Shown piece after piece: positions 14,613 through 20,104 of a stretch of 20,104 nucleotides of DNA. The position numbers and the translations under genes were made by a program. The notes under the pieces were generated by a model. The model saw nothing but the letters and a program-made list of their open reading frames with translations, searched no databases and had not been told where the DNA came from. The first letter of the stretch is position 1; the number at the start of each line of letters is the position of its first letter. The DNA comes from Verrucomicrobiota bacterium (lineage in GTDB: Bacteria; Verrucomicrobiota; Verrucomicrobiia; Chthoniobacterales; UBA10450): assembly GCA_003218615.1 (NCBI GenBank), contig QHOD01000050.1, forward strand, positions 1 to 20,104, read 5' to 3'.

Positions 14613-17606
14613 TCACCCAATCGCTTCTGCGAGCAATTCGGCCATGTGTTTCGGGTGGACGTTTGTTAAATCTGCAATCTGATGGCGGCAACTTGTGCCC
14701 GACGCAATGATCTCTGTTCCGGCCGGTTGATTGTCGATCCTGTCGAGCAAGTGTTGGGCGACCTGGACAGAGAGATCATATTTCTCCGCGAGGGCGCCGA
14801 ACGCGCCTGCCATTCCGCAGCAGCCGGTGTCGAGCACTGTGGCTTTTCTGCCCGGCAATCGTTGCGCGAGTCGTCCCAGGAACGCAGGATTCATGATCGA
14901 TTTGGCGTGGCAATGGGGGTGGATCGCGATCCCGCGACTGCGGGACTGATCTTTGAAGCGAAGCGCATCCGGTTCCTGCGCGAGCAAATCATCGACAAAT
15001 TTTTCGAACAGAAAACAACGCTTCGCGACGTTGTCGGCGTTCTCAATCTTTAGCTCGCGATAATCTTCCACGAACATCGACCAGCAGGAGGGTTCGAGAA
15101 ACAGGATTGGAGTCGAAGAAAGTTGAGAATTGCTTGCCGCGCCGTAGCTCGGCGAAGGCGGGTTAGTTGAGAGTTGAGAGCCAGCAGAATTTAGAAGATC
15201 GACATTGTGTTTTCCCAATTTTGCTGCGGCATCGAGATTTCCCTGACTGAACGCCGGTCGTCCGCAGCAACGTCGCTTCTTTGCGAGCGCAACCTCAAAC
15301 CCGAGCGCTTCCAGTACTTTCACTGCGGCGATTCCGATATGCGGCTCGTGATAGCGCACGAAGGTGTCGTCCCATAGGATCACTTTGCCGCGCTTTTGTA
15401 GGGCGTTTCTGTGAAACGCCGTGGCGTCTGACCCGCCTTCGCTCTGCTTCGGCGCGGCGGGCATAGATGCCCTACAATCTGCATGAGCGCCGTTCGGCCG
15501 TCGCAGACCGCCGCTACAATGCCGCGCGAACCACCGATCGAATCGGTCGCTCGTGTAACGCGGCAGCGAGCGTCGCGCCGAGAGGCCGAGCGCTTTTTCC
15601 ATCAGCACGCGCAGCGGCCGGAAATTCAAAGATGCATTTGCAAGCGACGGCATCGCGCAGCCGATTCGACCCAGCAGATCGACATTGCTCAAGATTCGCT
15701 CGCGCAACGGCAAGCCGTCGCGCTGATGGCGCGCGTACATCAATTCCGCTTTCAAAAGCGCGAGATTTACGTTCGACGGGCACTCGGGCGTGCATCCCTT
15801 GCAAGAGAGACAATTGCTTAGCGCGGCATCGAGTTCGTCGGACTTCAGAGGATCGTGTCCGTTTACTCGCAGCTCGAGCGCGGCGCGGATGATGTTCGCG
15901 CGGCCGCGTGTGGACATGACTTCTTCTCCGGTCGCCATGAACGTCGGGCACATAATGCCGGTCTCTTTGCGGCAACCGCCACAGCCGTTGCATTGCTCGA
16001 GATTGCCGATGAACGAACGGTCTTTGAATGCAAACGCGAGCACCGGTTGAAACGGAAGCTGAATCGGCCGCTCGAAATTCTCGCGCAGATGATTGTCGAT
16101 CTTGTGCCGGCCGTCGTCGAAGATTTTTCCGGGATTGAAAATGTTTTTCGGATCGAATGCATGTTTGATTGCGCGCATCACTTCGAGCAGCTCGTCGCCC
16201 AGCTGTTCGCGCATGTATTCCGTGCGCGCGATGCCGACTCCGTGCTCAGCCGAAAGTGAGCCCTTGAACTGCCGCACCAGCGCGGAGGTTTGATCGGCGA
16301 CTTGCCGAAATTTTTTCAAATCGGAAGCGCTATGCAGATCTAGGACCGGCCGGACGTGGAGCAGTCCGCTGGCGGCATGGCCGTAATAACTCGCCTCCAA
16401 ACCGAGCGGTGCCATGATCGATTGCAATCCGCGCACGTATTCAGGCAATTGCGCCGGGCGAACCGCGGCGTCTTCAATGAATGCGACCGGCTTGGCCGGA
16501 CCGATGCAGCCAGTCAAAAGCGAGAGGCCGGATTTGCGCACCGACCAGACCAGGTTCATCTGCGCTGGATCGGTCAGAATTTTCGCGCGCAACCCGATCT
16601 TTCTCGATTGCAAGATCGACAATCGCTCTGCGACGTCTTCATAAAACTCGACGAGCAAAATCGATTCGCAGGGTTTTGCATCGAGTTCGAGCAAATCGCG
16701 CGCCGCCTGAAAATGAAGCTGGCCTTTGGTTTGATCCAGCAAAGGCCGATCGATGTGTTCAATCGCGGCAGGCTTGAGGTCGAGAAGCTCGACCGTCGCT
16801 TGCATCGCTTCGCCCACCGACGCGAAAAAGATCAGGCCCAAACCTTTTGCGCGGGGCAGTGGCGAGATTTTTAGTTCCGCGGAGAAAATCGCTGCGAGCG
16901 TCCCTTCGCTGCCCGCGAGAATATTGGTGATATCATTCGGCGCACGCAGGAATCTTTCGATGCCGTAACCGGGCCAGCGCTTTATCAAACCCGGCGGCCA
17001 ACGCTTAGCCATTTCGGCGCTTTTCGCGCGGATGAGATTCTCGATCTTCATGCGCTCGCCGCGCAACGATTCGTGCATAGGACCGATCTTTTCGATGCGA
17101 CCGTCGGCCATCACGATTTCCAATGAGATCACGTGATCAGCCGTCGTCCCGTAAATTGGGCAACGCGCCCCGGAGGAATTATTCGCGATCATTCCGCCCA
17201 GCGTTGCGCGCGAACTGGTCGCGACATCCGGGCCAAAACAAAATTCGTGCGGCCGGAGAAAGTCGTTGAGCTGATCCAGCACGACCCCGGCTTCGACGCG
17301 CACGCTTTGTTTTTCGAGATCCAGATCAGTGATCTGACGGTTGTAGCGCGAAAATTCGACGATCAATCCTTTCCCGATCGCGTTTCCAACCAGGCTGGTC
17401 CCCGCACCTCGCGGAGTGACCGGAACGCCTGCTTCAGCCGCTGCGCGAATGACCGCGCTCGCTTCCCGCGCGCTACGCGGAAACGCCGCGCCGATCGGCT
17501 CGATCTGGTAAATCGAAGCATCGGTCGCGTAGAGTTGCCGCGTCAGATTATCGAAGCGGGCGTCGCAACCAGTTTGCTTGATTTTCCGCTCCTGGGTGGA
17601 AGTCAT
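14613..17606 (-). CDS. FAD/Fe-S D-2-hydroxyacid dehydrogenase-like protein (YdiJ/GlcD-GlcF fusion type)
   Basis: This 997-residue fused flavoprotein has an N-terminal FAD_binding_4 domain (about 35-200: PRGAGTSLVGNAIGKG, ATLGGMIANNSSG), an FAD-oxidase C domain (about 220-500, ending EHGVGIARTEY), Fe-S motifs at C539-C553 (CNGCGGCRK...MCP) and C599-C609 (CLSCKGCTPECP), and two CCG domains (C780-C781, C929-C930). The family oxidises D-2-hydroxyacids such as D-lactate, glycolate or D-2-hydroxyglutarate and passes electrons towards quinones; E. coli YdiJ is the same architecture. The substrate is not determinable here. Unusually, residues 711-737 are encoded by an 80-bp palindromic repeat and residues about 806-832 by another repeat-like tract, both between conserved segments. 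The frame stays open, so the enzyme may tolerate them. Confidence 0.9.
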   Translation of the reverse strand: MTSTQERKIKQTGCDARFDNLTRQLYATDASIYQIEPIGAAFPRSAREASAVIRAAAEAGVPVTPRGAGTSLVGNAIGKGLIVEFSRYNRQITDLDLEKQSVRVEAGVVLDQLNDFLRPHEFCFGPDVATSSRATLGGMIANNSSGARCPIYGTTADHVISLEIVMADGRIEKIGPMHESLRGERMKIENLIRAKSAEMAKRWPPGLIKRWPGYGIERFLRAPNDITNILAGSEGTLAAIFSAELKISPLPRAKGLGLIFFASVGEAMQATVELLDLKPAAIEHIDRPLLDQTKGQLHFQAARDLLELDAKPCESILLVEFYEDVAERLSILQSRKIGLRAKILTDPAQMNLVWSVRKSGLSLLTGCIGPAKPVAFIEDAAVRPAQLPEYVRGLQSIMAPLGLEASYYGHAASGLLHVRPVLDLHSASDLKKFRQVADQTSALVRQFKGSLSAEHGVGIARTEYMREQLGDELLEVMRAIKHAFDPKNIFNPGKIFDDGRHKIDNHLRENFERPIQLPFQPVLAFAFKDRSFIGNLEQCNGCGGCRKETGIMCPTFMATGEEVMSTRGRANIIRAALELRVNGHDPLKSDELDAALSNCLSCKGCTPECPSNVNLALLKAELMYARHQRDGLPLRERILSNVDLLGRIGCAMPSLANASLNFRPLRVLMEKALGLSARRSLPRYTSDRFDRWFARHCSGGLRRPNGAHADCRASMPAAPKQSEGGSDATAFHRNALQKRGKVILWDDTFVRYHEPHIGIAAVKVLEALGFEVALAKKRRCCGRPAFSQGNLDAAAKLGKHNVDLLNSAGSQLSTNPPSPSYGAASNSQLSSTPILFLEPSCWSMFVEDYRELKIENADNVAKRCFLFEKFVDDLLAQEPDALRFKDQSRSRGIAIHPHCHAKSIMNPAFLGRLAQRLPGRKATVLDTGCCGMAGAFGALAEKYDLSVQVAQHLLDRIDNQPAGTEIIASGTSCRHQIADLTNVHPKHMAELLAEAIG
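15121..15180. repeat. Repeat-derived tract inside the FAD/Fe-S gene
   Basis: The 30-bp module at 15133-15162, read on the minus strand, starts CCCGCCTTCGC and contains CGGCGCGGC; it matches 24 of 30 bases of 15432-15461 on the plus strand. It is bordered by AGTTGAGA at 15121-15128 and two further copies at 15165-15172 and 15172-15179. It encodes a Ser/Asn/Pro-rich stretch (residues about 806-832) just before the conserved PILFLEPSCW segment, where related proteins usually have a short loop. This looks like repeat DNA inserted in frame. Confidence 0.65.
15397..15476. repeat. 80-bp REP-like palindromic element inside the FAD/Fe-S gene
   Basis: Ends are TGTAGGGC (15397-15404) and GCCCTACA (15469-15476), an 8-bp perfect terminal inverted repeat. 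Nested inside are GGCGTTTC (15402-15409) / GAAACGCC (15413-15420) with a TGT loop, and CCCGCC (15432-15437) / GGCGGG (15456-15461). The element is wholly in frame and codes for residues 711-737 of the dehydrogenase, in the linker before RGKVILWDDTF of the first CCG domain. No target duplication is obvious. Ends are shared with the intergenic palindromes in this window. Confidence 0.8.
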
Positions 17607-17686
17607 CGGATTTCTTGAATATCACACGGGCGAAGCGGATTAAAAGATGGAGGCGCTCGCCCCGGCGAACGTGGGACACTGCGATT

Positions 17687-17708
17687 GCGGCTGAGACAGC
17701 CGCTACTA
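17687..17708. repeat. REP-like palindrome, copy 4
   Basis: GCGGCTG (17687-17693) and CAGCCGC (17697-17703) form a perfect 7-bp hairpin with an AGA loop. The right end CCGCTACTA (17700-17708) is identical to that of the copy at 14085-14119. The left boundary is unclear and may extend into the GC-rich tract from about 17652. Confidence 0.6.
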
Positions 17709-17779
17709 GAGCAGATTCATCTGACCGGCGCCTTTAGCGGCTATTGACTTCGCGCGTGCATTCTCCTAAACGACCAGGA

Positions 17780-17785
17780 CAGGAG
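17780..17785 (+). promoter_or_regulatory. Shine-Dalgarno site of the DUF4440 gene
   Basis: CAGGAG lies 7 nt before the ATG at 17793. It is one of the few strong ribosome binding sites in the window and decides this start over the in-frame TTG at 17787. Confidence 0.75.
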
Positions 17786-17792
17786 TTTGCAT

Positions 17793-18254
17793 ATGAAACA
17801 GATCATCTATGTCACAATTTTCACCGTGGCCCTGCTATCTCTTGGGAGACAACAATCTGTCGCTCAAAACGCGGATGCTGCTGCCGAGCAAGAGGTCAGG
17901 CAGACGATCAAGAAATATCGGACGGCCTTGCTTCAAAAGGACGCGGCGACGCTGGAGCAAATCTGGACCGATGATTACACATTCACGAATGGTGCGGGAG
18001 AGACACACACGAAGGGTGAGCGCCTGGCCCATCTCAAATCCGGCGCAACCTCGCTCGACTCAATTAGCGAAGCTGAGGACATGAAGGTGCGGATTCACGG
18101 AAACGTGGCGGTGGTCACCAGCCGCGTAACTATCAAAGGTCAGTACACCGGCAAACAGGCAAGCGGCCAATTCCGCAGCATAAATGTTTGGGTAAAAGGT
18201 GCGGCAGGTTGGCAGTTGATTGCCAACCAGCTAACTCCCGTGACGGCGAAATAA
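17793..18254 (+). CDS. Secreted DUF4440 / NTF2-like protein
   Basis: A 153-residue protein with a signal peptide (MKQIIYVTIFTVALL..., cleavage likely after SVAQ, residues 22-25) and one NTF2-like fold domain of the DUF4440 type: EVRQTIKKYRTALLQKDAATLEQIWTDD with an N-terminal helix and WTDDYTFTN, then GERLAHLKSG and beta strands carrying VAVVTSRVTIKG and FRSINVWVKGAAGWQLIANQ. Such proteins are small ligand-binding or catalytic cones; the specific role is unknown. The start is set by a CAGGAG 7 nt upstream. It is a single-gene unit, convergent with dinB, with a palindromic repeat in the 62-bp gap downstream. Confidence 0.9.
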   Translation: MKQIIYVTIFTVALLSLGRQQSVAQNADAAAEQEVRQTIKKYRTALLQKDAATLEQIWTDDYTFTNGAGETHTKGERLAHLKSGATSLDSISEAEDMKVRIHGNVAVVTSRVTIKGQYTGKQASGQFRSINVWVKGAAGWQLIANQLTPVTAK

Positions 18255-18292
18255 TATTCGGCTGGGTCGCCTTAGGTTGTCGAACTGAGATC

Positions 18293-18322
18293 CTGTAGGG
18301 AAGCTGTCAGCTTCCCCTACAG
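18293..18322. repeat. REP-like palindrome, copy 5, supplying the dinB stop codon
   Basis: The left arm CTGTAGGGAAGCTG and right arm CAGCTTCCCCTACAG pair over 14 bp with a single-base centre and one bulged C. On the minus strand its first six bases, CTGTAG, are the last Leu codon and the TAG stop of dinB. It sits between convergent genes and could serve as a shared transcript end, although no T-run is present. It is nearly identical in its core to the copy at 1851-1878. Confidence 0.8.
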
Positions 18323-19375
18323 CAGATCCATCTGGGCCCTTTCCGGCGTCGTCTCGGCAAAGCGGACGCCAATGCCAATAAGGCGCACGGGTTTTTCAGC
18401 GCGAACGAATGCTTCGGCGAGAAGAGAGCGAAAATCTTGCAAAGTGGGCGCAAGCCCGGCGCGTTCGGCGGTCGTGCGCGTGAAATCGCCGAACTTCAGT
18501 TTCACAAAGATCTTGGTTATCGCTCGGGTCGATTCCTTTTGCGCAAGATCGGCCATCAAATCCTGGAAAAGTTCTTCGAGTTTTTCTTCGCACTGTTCGA
18601 GCGTGGTAAGATCGACAGCGAAGGTTTCCTCTGTGCTGAGCGATTTGCGCGGACGATCAGGTTCCACCGGCCGGTGATCGATACCGCGGCAAAGATCGAA
18701 GAGATCGAGACCGAACTTGCCGAAAAGATCGACAAGTTCCGGACGAGATAAACGCTGTAGCGCGCCGCAGGTTTTCACGCCGAGCTCTTCCAATTTTCGC
18801 TCGGTCTTCTCGCCGATTCCCCAGATTTTGCGCACTGGCAAATCTTTCATGAAGGCGGGCACCTGCTCCGGCTTAACTTCGAATTGGCCGTTTGGCTTGT
18901 TTATTTCGCTGGCGATCTTCGCAACCAATTTGTTCGGACCGATCCCCGCCGATGAGGTAAGTTTTGTTTCTCGAAAAATCGTCCCGCGGATCACTTGCGC
19001 CAATGGCTCCGGCGCGCCCGGATGCGCAGTGACATCAAGATAAGCTTCATCGAGCGAAAGGGGTTCGATCAACGACGTGAACCGGTGCAGGATTCCGCGA
19101 ATGACCGCGGCTTCGCGCCGGTAAATATCGAAGCGCGTTGGCAGCACGATCAGGTTTGGGCAGCGTTGCAGAGCCATGAAAGTCGGCATCGCCGAACGCA
19201 CGCCGAACTTCCGCGCCTCGTAATTACACGTTGTTAGAACGCCGCGCCGGTCGCGAGCACCGCCCACGCCAATCGGCTTGCCCCGCAGCGACGGCCGGTC
19301 ACGGACCTCGATCGCCGCGTAAAAGCAATCCATGTCGAGATGCACAATTGCGCGCGGCTTGGACTCCGTTTCCAC
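18317..19375 (-). CDS. dinB: DNA polymerase IV (Y-family translesion polymerase)
   Basis: This 352-residue Y-family polymerase synthesises DNA past lesions at low fidelity, working with the sliding clamp. Catalytic carboxylates are D14 (VHLDMD) and D109-E110 (SLDEAYLDV); Y19 sits at the steric-gate position after C17-F18. GVLTTCNYEARKFGVRSAMP is the classic finger segment, and the GIGPNKLVAKIASEINKPNG and IWGIGEKT helix-hairpin-helix regions follow, then the little-finger domain. The C-terminus QMDLL resembles a clamp-binding peptide. The start is a GTG at 19375: a stop lies shortly upstream in frame and there is no ATG. No Shine-Dalgarno or clear LexA-type box is seen. The stop codon lies inside a palindromic repeat. 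Confidence 0.94.
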   Translation of the reverse strand: METESKPRAIVHLDMDCFYAAIEVRDRPSLRGKPIGVGGARDRRGVLTTCNYEARKFGVRSAMPTFMALQRCPNLIVLPTRFDIYRREAAVIRGILHRFTSLIEPLSLDEAYLDVTAHPGAPEPLAQVIRGTIFRETKLTSSAGIGPNKLVAKIASEINKPNGQFEVKPEQVPAFMKDLPVRKIWGIGEKTERKLEELGVKTCGALQRLSRPELVDLFGKFGLDLFDLCRGIDHRPVEPDRPRKSLSTEETFAVDLTTLEQCEEKLEELFQDLMADLAQKESTRAITKIFVKLKFGDFTRTTAERAGLAPTLQDFRSLLAEAFVRAEKPVRLIGIGVRFAETTPERAQMDLL

Positions 19376-19470
19376 CGACGAAATGTAGCGTCAATGATCA
19401 CACTATCATCTTTGATCAACGAAGTGGGATTGCATTTTGGCGGAATTTACGTCATGACCAAGCTGGTCGT

Positions 19471-20104
19471 ATGGCATCAACTGCAACGCGAGTTTTCCTG
19501 GTCCGACATGGCGTCACTGTCTTAGGCGCAGAAGATCGATTTGCCGGCGCAACAGATGTGGCGCTTTCCGATGAAGGCCGCGAGGAAACACGCCGGTTGG
19601 CTGAGCGGTTGAGTGATGAAAAGATTGTCGCCGTTTACGCGTCGCCCCTTGGTCGCACGGTTGAGACCGCGCAAATTCTGGCTGCGCCGCACAAACTCGA
19701 GGTCCAGACGCGCGACGGGTTTCGGGAAATTTCGCACGGTCGCTGGGAACAGATGACGCGACGCGAAGTGGAAGAAAAATTTCCGGAAGAAGCCGCAGAA
19801 TGGGAGAAAGATCCTTACACATTTGCACCGGTGGGCGGGGAAAGCGGCCTGGCCGTCACCGCGCGCGCCTTGCCCGCGCTGATTGAGCTGGTGCGCGAGC
19901 ACTCGGGCAAAAACATCCTCGTGATCTCGCACAAGGCGACGATTCGGCTTCTGCTCAGCTCGCTCCTTGGATTCGATCCGCGCCGTTACCGCGACAATCT
20001 CGACCAGAAACCCGCTGCGTTGAACATTGTCGATTTCAAGGATGCCACGCGTGCCCGGCTGACGTTGTTTAACGACACGTCGCATTATGACAAAGCCGGC
20101 AAGG
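19471..20104 (+). CDS. Histidine phosphatase family protein (phosphoglycerate mutase-like), 3' end beyond the window
   Basis: An open frame from the ATG at 19471 runs to the window end (211 codons, no stop). The catalytic RHG motif is at residues 12-14 (VFLVRHGVTV), followed by DRFAGATDVALSDEGREETRRLAERL, the second arginine at R62 in SPLGRTVETAQ, the acid E86 in FREISHGRWE and the second catalytic histidine H154 in LVISHKATIRLLL. This is the branch that includes CobC-like and GpmB-like phosphatases; the substrate (alpha-ribazole phosphate, sugar phosphate or other) is not determined. By length it lacks only a few residues. An upstream ATG at 19454 is out of frame. It is divergent from dinB with a 95-bp gap. 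Confidence 0.9.
   Translation, partial: MASTATRVFLVRHGVTVLGAEDRFAGATDVALSDEGREETRRLAERLSDEKIVAVYASPLGRTVETAQILAAPHKLEVQTRDGFREISHGRWEQMTRREVEEKFPEEAAEWEKDPYTFAPVGGESGLAVTARALPALIELVREHSGKNILVISHKATIRLLLSSLLGFDPRRYRDNLDQKPAALNIVDFKDATRARLTLFNDTSHYDKAGK

Larger units (their letters stand above)
17607..17792. other. Divergent intergenic region with a palindrome
   Basis: This 186-bp gap separates the start of the FAD/Fe-S gene (minus) from the DUF4440 gene (plus). It holds the hairpin repeat at 17687-17708 and a GC-rich tract before it (GGCGCTCGCCCCGGCG, near 17652). Promoters for both genes are expected here, but I see no convincing -35/-10 pair. No RNA gene or further ORF is visible. Confidence 0.5.

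Noticed and set aside
15121..15476. CRISPR array
   Set aside because: The repeated modules are few, inverted relative to each other, unevenly spaced and lie within a coding frame; no cas genes are present.

Overview
The window is a chromosomal segment of a moderately GC-rich bacterium. The gene content (an alternative complex III operon, ATGA stop/start coupling, a DUF4440 protein, few Shine-Dalgarno sites) and the many short TGTAG...CTACA palindromes suggest a soil Verrucomicrobiota, perhaps Chthoniobacterales/Spartobacteria. That placement is inference from gene content and recalled repeat style; no marker gene is present.

Layout. 1-1834 (minus strand): the start of a cut-off secreted protein and, upstream of it, an exported YtcJ-type amidohydrolase. 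1835-2179: divergent intergenic region with one palindrome and a possible promoter. 2180-14020 (plus strand): one long operon of ten genes. It starts with a complete six-subunit alternative complex III (actABCDEF, a quinol:electron-acceptor oxidoreductase). A 168-aa single-span protein, a CcoN-like membrane protein, a CcoO-like cytochrome c and a membrane-anchored monohaem cytochrome c follow. Junctions are overlaps or 1-7 nt gaps, except an 82-nt repeat-rich spacer between actB and actC. 14117-17606 (minus): a cupin protein and a 997-aa FAD/Fe-S D-2-hydroxyacid dehydrogenase-like protein carrying repeat-derived insertions. 17793-18254 (plus): a secreted DUF4440 protein. 18317-19375 (minus): DNA polymerase IV. 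19471-end (plus): a histidine phosphatase cut by the window edge.

Main observation. The protein that looks like cbb3 oxidase subunit I (10685-12166) keeps the overall CcoN fold signature and both low-spin haem b histidines (H82, H363). It has lost the CuB histidines, the cross-linked tyrosine, the proximal histidine of haem b3 and the conserved glutamate. It cannot be an ordinary oxygen or NO reductase. The operon therefore appears to encode ACIII joined to a b/c-type electron-transfer module (one predicted haem b, plus c haems in the CcoO-like and terminal cytochromes) and not to a terminal oxidase. Three consecutive proteins of this module carry Ala/Pro/Ser-rich low-complexity segments; in the CcoO-like protein the segment splits the cytochrome domain between its haem motif and its Met ligand.

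Second theme. Small palindromes related by TGTAG/CTACA ends occur at 1851, 14085, 15397, 17687 and 18293. One 80-bp copy lies in frame inside the Fe-S dehydrogenase gene, a related 30-bp module lies inverted about 240 bp away in the same gene, and one copy supplies the stop codon of dinB.
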